A stretch of 64,000 nucleotides of DNA from Spirochaetota bacterium (lineage in GTDB: Bacteria > Spirochaetota > GWB1-36-13 > JAKPDD01): positions 1 to 64,000 of the forward strand of contig JAKPDD010000017.1 of NCBI GenBank assembly GCA_029552945.1, written 5' to 3'. The notes under the pieces were generated by a model. The model ran no database searches, was not told where the DNA came from, and saw only the letters and a program-made list of their open reading frames with translations. Shown here in pieces: positions 27,031 through 36,933 of the stretch (position 1 is its first letter; the number at the start of each line of letters is the position of its first letter). Position numbers and translations under genes: made by a program.

Positions 27031-28200
27031 ATGAACTTCTTTAAAGTATTATTGGAATCTTGTTCAATAGAGGATGGATTTTCAAAATTATATGAATATG
27101 TTTATGAGAATTATGGTTTTAATATAATAAGATTTTATATATTATCAAAAAACAGTTTTTTATCACCTATATTTGTAAGAGGTGGAACAAAATTAGGGCA
27201 TCTTTCAATTACAGAAGAAAACAGTCTTGTTGTTAGGTCATATATTGATAATAGAGAGATTATTGTAAGGGAAAATGATGAGGAATATAAAAAAAATAAG
27301 CTTCTTACTTTAAATAACGTAAAGTTTTTTATTGCAGTACCATTTAATCAGCAGGGTGTTATTACTATTGAGTCTAGTAGTAAACTAAATATAGAAGAGA
27401 TGAAAATAAAAGAATTAATTTATTTTATAAAAATTGGTGGCAATATTATTTTAAATCTATTTTTTAAAAAAACTGTTTTAGAAAGTGAGATTGAAGAATA
27501 TTCAAAAAAAATAATTTCTGAAGTTGAGAAATCAAACAAATTAACTACTTTAGGTAAACTTGCAAGTTCCATAGTTCATGAAATAAAAAATCCTCTTACT
27601 ACTATTAATGTCTTGATAAATCAACTTATTGAAGAAAATAAAGATTCTTCTATTTATACTGACCTTACAGTAATTAAAGACGAGGTTGAGAGAATAAACA
27701 GGCTTTTAAAAGAGTTTTTACTTTTTGCAAAACCCAGAGAACCCAGGAAAGAGTTGGTTAATGTTGAACAATTCTTGAAAGATATTCATGTTATTATAAG
27801 ACCATTTATATCACAAAAAAGCATAAATTTTCTTACTAAAACAAATATAGAAAATATCCTGGTTGATAAAGACCAGTTAAAACAGATTCTTTTAAACCTT
27901 ATTTTAAACTCTGTAGAGGCTATAAAAAATAATGGTAGTATAAAAATAAGTTTTGATAAAAAGATTTATTCTGACAAAAAATATTTTGTTATTACTGTAG
28001 AAGATACTGGGCCTGGAATAGATGAGGAGAAAATACCCTATATTTTTGAGCCTTTTTTCAATGAAAACAGTAGTAGTACAGGACTTGGTCTTTCAATAGT
28101 TAATAGATTGGTTCAAAATAATGGTGGTTTTATAGAGTTTAATAATCTGCTTTATGGTGGGGCATGTTTTAATATTTATTTCCCTTTTGATCAGGTTTAA
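27031..28200 (+). CDS. soluble sensor histidine kinase (GAF-like, HisKA, HATPase)
   Basis: A 389-residue kinase with no membrane helix. Residues 1-150 look like a GAF-type sensor, then a short coiled coil, HisKA with phospho-acceptor His183 (SSIVHEIKNPLTT), and the ATPase domain with N box (LLNLILNSVEAI), G1 (EDTGPGID), F box (FEPFF) and G2 (STGLGLSIV). It resembles NtrB/AtoS-type kinases. No response-regulator gene is nearby, so it is an orphan kinase. The gene directly abuts the upstream secreted-protein gene, which may provide its input; that link is inference. Confidence 0.92.
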   Translation: MNFFKVLLESCSIEDGFSKLYEYVYENYGFNIIRFYILSKNSFLSPIFVRGGTKLGHLSITEENSLVVRSYIDNREIIVRENDEEYKKNKLLTLNNVKFFIAVPFNQQGVITIESSSKLNIEEMKIKELIYFIKIGGNIILNLFFKKTVLESEIEEYSKKIISEVEKSNKLTTLGKLASSIVHEIKNPLTTINVLINQLIEENKDSSIYTDLTVIKDEVERINRLLKEFLLFAKPREPRKELVNVEQFLKDIHVIIRPFISQKSINFLTKTNIENILVDKDQLKQILLNLILNSVEAIKNNGSIKISFDKKIYSDKKYFVITVEDTGPGIDEEKIPYIFEPFFNENSSSTGLGLSIVNRLVQNNGGFIEFNNLLYGGACFNIYFPFDQV

Positions 28201-28286
28201 TTAAATTTTAAATTAAAATTTTTGATTAAAAATTATTTCAAAATTTTGTTTAAATTTTTTAAAAAATTAGTATTCAAGAGGAATTT

Positions 28287-31013
28287 ATGCTAAAAAAACT
28301 TTTAATAAATGGTTTTAAATCATTTGCTTATAAGACTGTAATAGATTTTTCTAATGGGATTAATATAATAGTAGGGCCTAATGGTTGTGGAAAGTCTAAC
28401 ATAATAGATGCTATAAGGTGGGTTCTTGGTGAGCAGGGTACAAAAATGTTAAGAGCATCTTCAGGGACTGATGTTATTTTTGGGGGGAGTGATGCTGCAC
28501 CACCTGCTTCTTATGCTGAAGTAAGTATTATTATAGATAATTCTGCCAAAATACTTAATGTTGATTTTGATGATGTTGTGGTAACAAGAAAACTATTTAG
28601 ATCTGGTGAGTCTTATTTTTATATAAATAAGAGAGAGGTAAGACTTAAGGATATACATAACCTTTTTTTCGATACTGGTCTTGGAAAAGGTTCATATTCT
28701 ATTATTCAGCAGGGGCAGATAGATGCTATATTATCAAGTAATCCAGCTGAAAGGAGAGCAATATTTGAAGAGGCTGCAGGAATTGTTTCATCAAAAAAAC
28801 TTATAAATGAGACTCTTTCTAAACTTGAAAAGACTAGCGAAAACCTGTTAAGGCTTGAAGATATTATTAGTGAAGTTCAAAAAAATCTTTTTATATTGAA
28901 AGAGCAGGCTGATAAAGCAAAGCTGTATAAAAGTATTGAAAAAAGTATAAATGATATAGAAAAGTCTATCTTTTTTTCTGAGTATAATAATATTAAAAAT
29001 GAATATAATTCCTTAAAAAATCTTGAAATCACACTTGAAAATGAAATTGAAAGCATTAAAATTAGTATTGCTAATATTGAGCATAATATTGATAATATTA
29101 TAGATAATATTTCTGATTATGAGGCTAAAATTTCTGTATTAAGAAATGAAGAGAAAAGGCTTGAAATAGAAGAGTATAAGTTAGGTGAAAAGATAAATAT
29201 ATTAAGAGGTGAGGACCAGAGGTTAAGAAAAGAGTTTGAAAAATGTAATATATCTAAAGAAAAATTGTTAGCTAAAATTAAAGATACAGAGAAAATACTC
29301 TCTTATATGGAAAATGAACTTAATAATATTAATACTTCTATAAAAGAGTATGAACAAAAGGATCAGGAGTTTTTTTCCAGTATACTTGAGATAGAATCAT
29401 ACATAAACCTAACATTAAAGTCTTTGGAAAATTTAAAAAATGAAAATAAGTCAATAAATGAGCAGATAAATAGTATTTTATCTAATCAATCATTAATATT
29501 GAAGGATCTTTTTAAGAGACTTGAGGATAATAAAGATATAATTGTAAGTAGTTTAAAGGGTAAAAAGGATGCTGTCAATAAAGTATCAAATTATATAAAT
29601 AAGCTTAATATTATATTTTCTTACGATAGTCTTGAATCTAAAAAGAGTGAAGTTATTGAATTATTAAACCTGCTTAAAAAAGAGTTTGAGATTTATAATA
29701 TTGAAATACAGAAGGTTTTTTCAATATTTGAAGAGGCAAATATAATGATTCTTGATGAATATGCTAATCGTGTTAACTTATTAAGGGATACTTATACTAA
29801 AAACCTTAATAGTATTCAAAACCTGGAAGATGATATAAATAAGAGTAAGTCTTCAAAAGATAAAATAACTGAACTTAAAAATCAAAATTATTTGAACCTT
29901 ACAAGGACTAAAGATAAATATATTAATATGCTTTCTGAGATTGATAGAGTTAAAAAAGAGTATAATGAACTTAATAATAGTCTTAAGGATATTGAAAACA
30001 ATTTACTGGAAATTCAAAATAATATTGAAGAAATAGAGTCTCAGGTTTTTTCGGTTATTGATTCCTATGAAGCTGTTAAAGAAAAGTTATCAAAAATACA
30101 GAAAGAAAAAAAAGAACATGAAAACAAGACTTTGAAAATGAGTGATGAGTTAAGAAGGTTTGAAAAGGAAAAAAGTGTTTTTTCCGAAAAATTATCCAGT
30201 GCTTATGAGAGAAAAAATAAGCTTAATTTAAAATTAAGTGAAGTTACAACTAAAAAGAATATTTTACAATCACAATTTTTTGAAAAATATGGGGAAAATA
30301 TTGATTCTATTAATTCAGATATAGTGATAAAAGATTATGATAATTTAAAATTGCAATTGATAGAACTTAAAAAAAAGCAACAGGAGTTATGGCCTGTTAA
30401 TCTTCTTGCAATAGATGAGTATGAGGAGGTTAATAAGCGATATGAGTATCTTAATAACAATAAGAATGATATTTTGAAAGCTAAAAGAGACCTTGAGACT
30501 ATTATAGAAGAGACAAATAAAAAAATGAGAGATGAGTTTTTAAAAAGTTTTGAGCAGATACGAAAAAACCTTGAATATACATTTAAAAGAGCTTTTGGTG
30601 GAGGTGAGTGTATAATAGAGATACAGGATAGGAATGATATTCTTAATTCTGGCATTGAGATTATTGCAAGGCCACCAGGTAAAAAACTAAAAAATATAAA
30701 TTTACTTTCGGGGGGAGAAAGGTCTATGATTGCTCTCTCGATAATATTTGCTATATTTATGAGAAAAATATCTCCCTTCTGTCTATTGGATGAAGTTGAT
30801 GCAGCACTTGATGAGGCAAATGTGAAAAGATTTATAACTCTTGTTGAAGACTTTAGTAAAAACACACAGTTTATTATTATAACACATAACAGGATAACTG
30901 CCCAACATGGGGATGTTTTCTTTGGTGTTACTATGCAGGACCCTGGAATTACTAAAGTTTTTTCCTTTAAACCCGATTATTTAGAAGATACAATAAAAGA
31001 AGGTATATATTAA
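28287..31013 (+). CDS. smc: chromosome segregation SMC protein, short form
   Basis: A 908-residue SMC ATPase that organises chromosomes. The N-terminal head has Walker A GPNGCGKSN (about residues 32-40), and the C-terminal head has the signature LLSGGERSM (about 805) and Walker B CLLDEVDAALDEAN. The two coiled-coil arms lie between. Most bacterial SMCs have about 1,150-1,200 residues and a 150-residue globular hinge; here the middle (roughly residues 395-500) is mostly helical and I cannot find hinge-type glycine motifs. Short SMCs occur in other spirochaetes. Its TAA overlaps the next ATG (TAATG). scpA and scpB are not adjacent. Confidence 0.94.
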   Translation: MLKKLLINGFKSFAYKTVIDFSNGINIIVGPNGCGKSNIIDAIRWVLGEQGTKMLRASSGTDVIFGGSDAAPPASYAEVSIIIDNSAKILNVDFDDVVVTRKLFRSGESYFYINKREVRLKDIHNLFFDTGLGKGSYSIIQQGQIDAILSSNPAERRAIFEEAAGIVSSKKLINETLSKLEKTSENLLRLEDIISEVQKNLFILKEQADKAKLYKSIEKSINDIEKSIFFSEYNNIKNEYNSLKNLEITLENEIESIKISIANIEHNIDNIIDNISDYEAKISVLRNEEKRLEIEEYKLGEKINILRGEDQRLRKEFEKCNISKEKLLAKIKDTEKILSYMENELNNINTSIKEYEQKDQEFFSSILEIESYINLTLKSLENLKNENKSINEQINSILSNQSLILKDLFKRLEDNKDIIVSSLKGKKDAVNKVSNYINKLNIIFSYDSLESKKSEVIELLNLLKKEFEIYNIEIQKVFSIFEEANIMILDEYANRVNLLRDTYTKNLNSIQNLEDDINKSKSSKDKITELKNQNYLNLTRTKDKYINMLSEIDRVKKEYNELNNSLKDIENNLLEIQNNIEEIESQVFSVIDSYEAVKEKLSKIQKEKKEHENKTLKMSDELRRFEKEKSVFSEKLSSAYERKNKLNLKLSEVTTKKNILQSQFFEKYGENIDSINSDIVIKDYDNLKLQLIELKKKQQELWPVNLLAIDEYEEVNKRYEYLNNNKNDILKAKRDLETIIEETNKKMRDEFLKSFEQIRKNLEYTFKRAFGGGECIIEIQDRNDILNSGIEIIARPPGKKLKNINLLSGGERSMIALSIIFAIFMRKISPFCLLDEVDAALDEANVKRFITLVEDFSKNTQFIIITHNRITAQHGDVFFGVTMQDPGITKVFSFKPDYLEDTIKEGIY

Positions 31014-31351
31014 TGTTTGATTTGTTTATTAAAGCACTTAGAGAGCAGAAAGCTATATTAATAACTGTAATAGTAGGTTTATTTATACTTGGACTTGTTT
31101 TAGGCTTATTTAGGAAAGAGAAGATTAAGGTAAGGGAAATTGATCCTACTATAATTTATAGAGAAGAGGTTTTATCAAAAATTAAAAATGAGGAGAATAT
31201 TAAACCAGAGAGTATAGAGGATATAATTAAAGATGATACAAATAAAGAGAATAAAAGTGATAATATAATAAATGAAAGCAAAAAAGAGGAAACAAAAACA
31301 GATGATCTAAAGATAGAAAAAACACCTATGGATGAACTTATAGAAAAATAA
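31013..31351 (+). CDS. small membrane-anchored protein with acidic tail
   Basis: A 112-residue protein with one hydrophobic helix (about residues 15-34) and a long hydrophilic tail rich in Lys, Glu, Asp and Asn. The family is not recognised. It is translationally coupled to smc through the TAATG overlap, so a role tethering SMC or its DNA to the membrane is conceivable, but there is no direct evidence. Convergent with the lipase-like gene downstream; the gap (31352-31462) is AT-rich without a clear hairpin. Confidence 0.7.
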   Translation: MFDLFIKALREQKAILITVIVGLFILGLVLGLFRKEKIKVREIDPTIIYREEVLSKIKNEENIKPESIEDIIKDDTNKENKSDNIINESKKEETKTDDLKIEKTPMDELIEK

Positions 31352-31462
31352 TAATTAAGTTTATAAGTCTTTAACTTTATAATTTTAGTAAAAAAATTAA
31401 TTCAAAATTTAAAAAATAAAATTTTAATCCCCCTTATTTGATTTATAGTGGGAGTTTATTAC

Positions 31463-32515
31463 CTATTGATTGTTTATTATAATGTTTACCTGAGTTGAAC
31501 CTGTTTCATCCCTTAAAGCAAAATGGTTACCCAAGTGATATGATTTCCATAAGTTATATGTAAAAGTTGAGATAAAGCTGTTTTGGTCATAGGTATAAGT
31601 TTGATCCTCTTGTGGTATTCTACTTGTGTGTATACCTGATACTTCACATAGTAATTCAGAAGGATTATATTGACTTAGGTCATCTCCACCCCATGTTGGT
31701 GTAATATAATCACTTTTGTAATCTTTAGTACATATTATTTCATCATGACTACTTAATATTGAGAATACTTTTGATGCTATTTTTGTTGAGTTTGCAAGGC
31801 TAATTAAATCTGTAATAAATCCACCTGTTTTTTTAAACCCATTTACATTACAGTTATATGAACTAGAGTATATTATTCCATATCCTGTAGCATCACATAG
31901 ATTAACTCCTCTTACACCTCCTGCTATTCCTATAAAGACTTTTATATATGAGGATATAGGTGATCCAAGGTTTGTAGCTCCTCCACTCCTATCGTATGTA
32001 TCATAGGCATTACCCCCAAGTATTGCTTTCATTGTCATAGTAACACCCATACTATGAGATATTATATTTACATTTTTACCAGTATAGTTTTTAACTGCTT
32101 CAATAAATCTTCTTATTTTCCCAATCCACTCTGCTTTATGAAAATTATTTAAATTTTCTCCTGTACCCTTATTTCCCCATCCTATTGCATAGAGTTCGGC
32201 TGGAGTATAGCCATTATTCAAAAAATATTGTCTTATGGTTTGCCAGCTTTGAGAATAGTCATTATTTCCATGTATGAATATTACTGGATTTCTTGATGCT
32301 GTCTCACAGCCTGGTACACCACCTCCCCAACCCTCTGAGTTTGCAAGATCAGGGTAATTTGCTTGAAGGTATGATTTAAAATTTTGTGAGAATGCACTCT
32401 CTGCTAGTGTCCCTACACCAGGGTCATTACATGATAAGCTGTTTTCACTGGTTGATTTACAACTTATGAGAACAAGGGATAGTACTAGAGTAGTAATAGA
32501 TAATAGTTTTTTCAT
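31463..32515 (-). CDS. lipase-like alpha/beta-hydrolase lipoprotein
   Basis: A 350-residue lipoprotein (lipobox ending LISC, Cys19). The oxyanion-hole region is NPVIFIHGNN (about residues 76-85) and the nucleophile elbow is SHSMG with Ser155, as in family I/EstA-type (Lipase_2) lipases; likely acid and His residues are in SSHDEI and SGIHTSR towards the C-terminus. Several Cys residues suggest disulfides. It would hydrolyse lipid or ester substrates at the cell surface or in the periplasm. It has its own start region after the DUF1015 terminator, so it appears monocistronic. Confidence 0.85.
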   Translation of the reverse strand: MKKLLSITTLVLSLVLISCKSTSENSLSCNDPGVGTLAESAFSQNFKSYLQANYPDLANSEGWGGGVPGCETASRNPVIFIHGNNDYSQSWQTIRQYFLNNGYTPAELYAIGWGNKGTGENLNNFHKAEWIGKIRRFIEAVKNYTGKNVNIISHSMGVTMTMKAILGGNAYDTYDRSGGATNLGSPISSYIKVFIGIAGGVRGVNLCDATGYGIIYSSSYNCNVNGFKKTGGFITDLISLANSTKIASKVFSILSSHDEIICTKDYKSDYITPTWGGDDLSQYNPSELLCEVSGIHTSRIPQEDQTYTYDQNSFISTFTYNLWKSYHLGNHFALRDETGSTQVNIIINNQ

Positions 32516-32601
32516 AGTTACCCCCCCAATATAAAAAAATTTATTAGTTTAGTTAATTTTAATATATATAAATGTTTGGTTATAAGTCAATAATAAATTT
32601 T

Positions 32602-32630
32602 AAAAAAGACCCTCAATCTTGTTTGAGGGC
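32602..32630 (-). terminator. rho-independent terminator after the DUF1015 gene
   Basis: On the minus strand CCCTCAA (32629-32623) pairs with TTGAGGG (32616-32610) over a six-base loop, followed by TCTTTTTT. It ends the leftward dnaB-to-DUF1015 run. Confidence 0.88.
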
Positions 32631-32643
32631 TAAAGTTATAAAA

Positions 32644-33849
32644 TTAAAAGAGATGCAAAAATAGACCACTTTTAAGTTTTGGTTCAAACCATGTTGACTT
32701 TGGTGGCATTATTTCACCTGAGTCTGATACAGTGAATAGGTCCTCTATTGTTGTTGGGTACATTGAAAATGCATAATCAAACTCACCGATATCAACAAGT
32801 TCTTTAAGATATTCTGTTCCTTTTATTCCACCGACAAAGTCAATATTTTTATCTTTTCTTGGGTCCTTTATTCCAAATATAGGATCAAGAATATATCTCT
32901 GTAAGATAGCAACATCAAGGTTTTCACTTACTTTTGATGATTTTTGCCCTCTATATATCATTTTATAAGACTTTCCTTTTGAGTATATTATAAACTCACC
33001 TTTTTTTTCTGGGACTTTAAACTCGTATTCTTGTATATCAAAGTTATTTTTTACCTGTTCCAATACTTTATTTATATCTATTGGTGACTTTATAACTCTA
33101 TTGTATGGCATTATCTTTAGCTGTGATGCTGGGAATGCAACAACCATAAATAAGTCATGTTCCCCGTTATATCCTTTCTCTCTAAAATATTTGGATGCAA
33201 GTGATGATGCTTTGGCCCTGTGGTGCCCGTCTGCAATATAGAAGTTTTTTATTTCCTGAAAACCTACCTCTATTGATATAGCGATTGAGTCGGGGACCTG
33301 CCAGACTCTATTTAAAACTCCATCAGAGTTGAATGAAAACATTGGTTCGGTTGTTGATATAATACTTTCAATAATTGTGTTTAAGACACTACTGTCTCTA
33401 TATGCAATAAATACTGGTTCAGCATGAGATTTTGTATAGATTATATGGTTTGTCCTATCCTTTTCTTTATCCTCTCTTGTAAGTTCATGTTTTTTTATTG
33501 AATCATTATCATATTCTTCAACAGATGCAAGTCCAACAATTCCAACCTGTTTATGATAATCTGTTGATTGTTCATATATAAGGTATACTTTTTTATCAAG
33601 TTGTTTAAATATTCCTTTATCCAAATATTCTTCTATTACTTCACCTGCTTTTTTATATACATTTTCAGAGTATGGATTAGTTCCTTCAGGAAAGTTTATT
33701 TCTGGTCTTCCTATTCTAAGAAATGTATTTTTTTTTGTTTTATATACTTCTCTTGCTTCTTTTTCAGATATTACATCGTAGGGTGGAGCAACTACCTCTT
33801 CTACATACTTTAAATCTGGTATTATCGCTTTAAATGGTTTTAATGTCAT
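32644..33849 (-). CDS. DUF1015 family protein
   Basis: A 401-residue cytosolic protein of the DUF1015 family, recognised by the N-terminal VVAPPYDVIS, the HELTREDKEKDR segment and the central FYIADGHHRAKA block. The function is not established; the family is often found beside serine-synthesis genes in anaerobes, which is not the case here. AAAGGAGA precedes the ATG. It is the last gene of the leftward run starting at dnaB and has a strong terminator just downstream. Confidence 0.9.
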   Translation of the reverse strand: MTLKPFKAIIPDLKYVEEVVAPPYDVISEKEAREVYKTKKNTFLRIGRPEINFPEGTNPYSENVYKKAGEVIEEYLDKGIFKQLDKKVYLIYEQSTDYHKQVGIVGLASVEEYDNDSIKKHELTREDKEKDRTNHIIYTKSHAEPVFIAYRDSSVLNTIIESIISTTEPMFSFNSDGVLNRVWQVPDSIAISIEVGFQEIKNFYIADGHHRAKASSLASKYFREKGYNGEHDLFMVVAFPASQLKIMPYNRVIKSPIDINKVLEQVKNNFDIQEYEFKVPEKKGEFIIYSKGKSYKMIYRGQKSSKVSENLDVAILQRYILDPIFGIKDPRKDKNIDFVGGIKGTEYLKELVDIGEFDYAFSMYPTTIEDLFTVSDSGEIMPPKSTWFEPKLKSGLFLHLF

Positions 33850-33876
33850 TATATCTCCTTTATTAATAAATATTTT

Positions 33877-34497
33877 TTAGGAACTTAAAAACTTAACTAC
33901 ACTTTTTATTATCTCCAGCGTCTTAAAGTCAGAAACTACTTTAATAGTTTCATCTTTTTCTTCGATTATCATACTTGAAATAAAAAAGTTTATCATATTA
34001 TTTATTTCATCTTCTGAATAAAGTATTCCATCTTTATGTAGGTGTGAGTTTATTGATTCTCTTGTTATTTCTTCCTTAATTTTTGAAGATAGATATGAGA
34101 GTATTGTTAAAAAAAGACCTACTTTTGATGAACTTGCTAAGTTTTTAAACCTGTCATTTGCCTCTCTTAATCTAGATGATAATCTTCTTACAATCTTTAT
34201 AGCAAACTCTGGTGAAGTTTCTATAAGTCTATAGAATCTATTTTTATTACATGTTATTAATTCAGTTGCACATTCTGCAATAGCAGTTGCGGTTCTGGGA
34301 GAATTATCTATTATAGCCATTTCACCAAAAAAATCACCTTCTTCTATATACCCAATTACTTTTTTTTCGTTGTTAGTGTTTATTTCTATCCTTACTTTCC
34401 CACTTTTTACAATATACATCTCTTTACCAGTATCACCCTGATTAAATATTATATCTTCTTTATTGAATATTTTTATGTAGTGTTCTAAACTTTTCAT
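33877..34497 (-). CDS. cyclic-nucleotide-binding domain protein
   Basis: A 206-residue protein. Residues about 8-120 form a CRP-type cNMP-binding fold: GDTGKEMYIVKSGKVRI, FFGEMAIIDNSPRTATAIA (phosphate-binding cassette with Arg) and the C-helix (VRRLSSRLREAN). The remaining 80 residues are helical and do not show a clear helix-turn-helix, so it may not bind DNA as CRP/FNR regulators do. It follows gatC after a few bases with no clear ribosome site, suggesting coupling. Spirochaete genomes commonly carry such stand-alone sensors. Ligand unknown. Confidence 0.85.
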   Translation of the reverse strand: MKSLEHYIKIFNKEDIIFNQGDTGKEMYIVKSGKVRIEINTNNEKKVIGYIEEGDFFGEMAIIDNSPRTATAIAECATELITCNKNRFYRLIETSPEFAIKIVRRLSSRLREANDRFKNLASSSKVGLFLTILSYLSSKIKEEITRESINSHLHKDGILYSEDEINNMINFFISSMIIEEKDETIKVVSDFKTLEIIKSVVKFLSS

Positions 34498-34502
34498 AGT
34501 AT

Positions 34503-34781
34503 TTATATTACTTTAGGAACAGTAATAAAACCATCTTTTTTGTTTTCTGTATTACTTAAAACTTTATCCTGAGAGTAAGGTTCTTTTGCAAGATCTTCTC
34601 TTACAACATTGTGTATGTCCAATATATGGTTTGTTGGTTCAACATCTTTAAGATTAAGTTCATTTATCTTTTCTACAAAACCTAATATTTTTGATATCTC
34701 ATTTTGATATTTTTCTATATCATCGCCTATCTCAAGTCTTGAAAGTTCAGCGAGTTTTAGTATCTCTTCTCTTGTTATCAT
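34503..34781 (-). CDS. gatC: Asp-tRNA(Asn)/Glu-tRNA(Gln) amidotransferase subunit C
   Basis: A 92-residue GatC, the small subunit that stabilises GatA with GatB in the transamidation of misacylated Gln/Asn tRNAs. The family pattern is clear: an N-terminal MITREEILKLAELSRLEI, a central ILGFVEKINELNLKDVEPTNH region and a C-terminal DGFITVPKVI. AAGGAGG lies upstream of the ATG. gatA and gatB are not adjacent; instead it sits between a TldD/PmbA-type gene and a cNMP-binding protein gene. Confidence 0.93.
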   Translation of the reverse strand: MITREEILKLAELSRLEIGDDIEKYQNEISKILGFVEKINELNLKDVEPTNHILDIHNVVREDLAKEPYSQDKVLSNTENKKDGFITVPKVI

Positions 34782-34790
34782 ATATCCTCC

Positions 34791-36080
34791 TTAATTTACA
34801 ACTTTAAATTTATCAAATAATACATAAGGACCTACAAAAGAGCCTAGATTATATGTTTCTTTTGAAATATCGATTATCCTTTCTATTGCATCATAGACAT
34901 TACATGTTATCATTGTATCTTTTATTCTTCCTATTATTTCACCTTTATCTATTACAAAGCCAAGGTCTACATTTGCTGAGAACTCACCGGCAAGTACATT
35001 ACTCATACCAGCCCCCAATAACTGATCAACTATTAGCCCTTTATCTATTTCTCTAATAATGTTATTTACATCTTTATTTCCATTTATAAATATTATATTT
35101 CTAAATGATATAGATGGGAGTGATGAAAAAGATCTTGCTGAGTTTCCTGTTGGTTTTTTATTAAGTTTTGAAGCTGTTTTAATATCGAATATTCCACTAC
35201 CAAATACCCCATTTTTTATAAGATATTTTTCATTTGATGTTATCCCATCTCCATCGAAAGGAGAACTTGCAGTAAGTGTTTTCTCTTTTCCACTGTCTAT
35301 GATAGAAAGTTTATCAATTCCTTTTTTCTTGCCCTCAAGTTCAATTAGTGGGGATATACCTTTTTCTATTAGCTTCCCATTAAAGCCAGTTAAAAGTATA
35401 TCTACAAAAGACTCAAGTGCTTTCGGGGTCATTATCAATTTATATTCACCACTTTTAATTGATGCATTTTTTTTTGATAGTTCTATCTTTTCTCTTAATC
35501 TGTCAAGAATACATTCAATACTATCTAGAAAGTTTGAAGATGTACTTTCGTATATCTCTATCATGCCTTCATCACTTGCCCTGGAAGATGATATTGAAAG
35601 CAAGAATGTTGATTTTTTATAAGAACCTTTAAAGTTTTGGGTATTTAAAAGATCGACACTCTCTTTAATAAAACTATAAGTTATATTAAAATAAAAGTCA
35701 GGGAACATAGACTTGAAGTCAGAAATAGTATCATTTGCTTTTTCTATGAATAAATCCAGATTTACGTTCTCAATTTTTTCATCGTAATAGGTTTTATCGT
35801 TTTCTATTGAAATTGAATTGTCTGGTAGTTTATAAACTACTTCTTCTCCAAACTTTGATACTTCAATTGCTTTTTCTATAAGGTTATTATCAAGTTTATT
35901 TGCATATGAAAAACCCTCTTTTTTATTATTGACAACTCTTAGACCATAACCTTCAATATTTTTACTTATTATACCTTTAAAATTGTTATTCTCAAACTCT
36001 AATGAATTAATTTCTATGTTTTGTGAATATATATCAGCCTCTATATTTTTTTCTTTCAGTTTTTTTATTATCTCTTCCAT
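34791..36080 (-). CDS. pmbA: TldE/PmbA-family metalloprotease-complex subunit
   Basis: A 429-residue protein of the TldD/PmbA family (N-terminal GIISKNIEGYGLRVV; C-terminal GLIVDQLLGAGMSNVLAGEFS and GEIIGRIKDTMITCNVYD). The HExxxH zinc motif of TldD is not seen, so it is best read as the PmbA/TldE type, which pairs with TldD to degrade or process peptides. No tldD is adjacent. It lies between mlaE and gatC in a leftward run, with an AT-rich 79-base gap before it. Confidence 0.88.
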   Translation of the reverse strand: MEEIIKKLKEKNIEADIYSQNIEINSLEFENNNFKGIISKNIEGYGLRVVNNKKEGFSYANKLDNNLIEKAIEVSKFGEEVVYKLPDNSISIENDKTYYDEKIENVNLDLFIEKANDTISDFKSMFPDFYFNITYSFIKESVDLLNTQNFKGSYKKSTFLLSISSSRASDEGMIEIYESTSSNFLDSIECILDRLREKIELSKKNASIKSGEYKLIMTPKALESFVDILLTGFNGKLIEKGISPLIELEGKKKGIDKLSIIDSGKEKTLTASSPFDGDGITSNEKYLIKNGVFGSGIFDIKTASKLNKKPTGNSARSFSSLPSISFRNIIFINGNKDVNNIIREIDKGLIVDQLLGAGMSNVLAGEFSANVDLGFVIDKGEIIGRIKDTMITCNVYDAIERIIDISKETYNLGSFVGPYVLFDKFKVVN

Positions 36081-36159
36081 GTTACCTTCTTTTAAAAGCT
36101 TTGTGAGATAAAATTTATTAAATAAAATTTTAGTATTTGTAAATTTTTAAAATTAAAGA

Positions 36160-36933
36160 TTAAATAGCTATTGAAGTTACAATATAATCTAAAATAAATA
36201 CAGACATATTTCCTGAAACAACAGCTTTTGTTGTTGCAATACCAACTTCTCTTGATCCTCCCATAACATTATAACCATTGTAACAACTTAAAAATGTTAC
36301 TGAAAGTCCAAAGAAAATTGATTTGAATAATCCATGAAATACCTGAGAAAAGTCTATCAATGTTCTTATACCTGAAAAATATATTCCAATAGGCTGCCCA
36401 ACAACTATTGTTGCAATCAGAGCTCCACCTATAATACCCATTAAATCAGCAAAAATAACTAAAAGTGGGAATGATATCATACCAGCTATTACTTTAGGCA
36501 GTACAACATACTGTAATGGATTTATACCCATAACAGTTAGTGCGTCTATCTGTTCTGTTATTTTCATTGTACCAATTTCTGCAGCTATTGCTGAACCTGA
36601 TCGACCTGCAATTAATAATGATGTTAAAACAGGCCCCAACTCTCTTACCATTGTAAGAGCAATACCAGCACCCATATATCTTGCTATACCTTTTATTTTT
36701 GATTCCATATAAGTACCTGTTTGAAAAGCAAGTACCATGCCCGTGAAAAAAGATGTTACCATTATTACAGGAAGAGAACTGTATCCTATTTTGAGTATGT
36801 TTTCTATAAGTTCTTTTTTAGGGAAGTTCTTTTTAGTTATCTGTTTAAATGTGTTTATGAGAAATATTATTGTACTTCCAACTTTTGAAAAAAATAATAA
36901 TAGGTTACTTCCAATATTTTCTATTAATTTCAT
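36160..36933 (-). CDS. mlaE: MlaE-family ABC transporter permease
   Basis: A 257-residue integral membrane permease of the MlaE (phospholipid-transport) family. Typical features are FFTGMVLAFQTG in the first helices, the RELGPVLTSLLIAGRSGSAIAAEIG coupling region and four to five membrane helices. In MlaFEDB systems it moves lipids between the two membranes, agreeing with a diderm cell. The partner ATPase MlaF and MCE protein MlaD are not adjacent. The ATG overlaps the dnaB stop (ATGA), so it is translationally coupled to the helicase gene. Confidence 0.93.
   Translation of the reverse strand: MKLIENIGSNLLLFFSKVGSTIIFLINTFKQITKKNFPKKELIENILKIGYSSLPVIMVTSFFTGMVLAFQTGTYMESKIKGIARYMGAGIALTMVRELGPVLTSLLIAGRSGSAIAAEIGTMKITEQIDALTVMGINPLQYVVLPKVIAGMISFPLLVIFADLMGIIGGALIATIVVGQPIGIYFSGIRTLIDFSQVFHGLFKSIFFGLSVTFLSCYNGYNVMGGSREVGIATTKAVVSGNMSVFILDYIVTSIAI

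Noticed and set aside
31414-31462. A terminator hairpin between the small anchored-protein gene and the lipase gene
   Set aside because: The possible stem (C-rich run against GTGGGAG) has mismatches and a long loop; not convincing.
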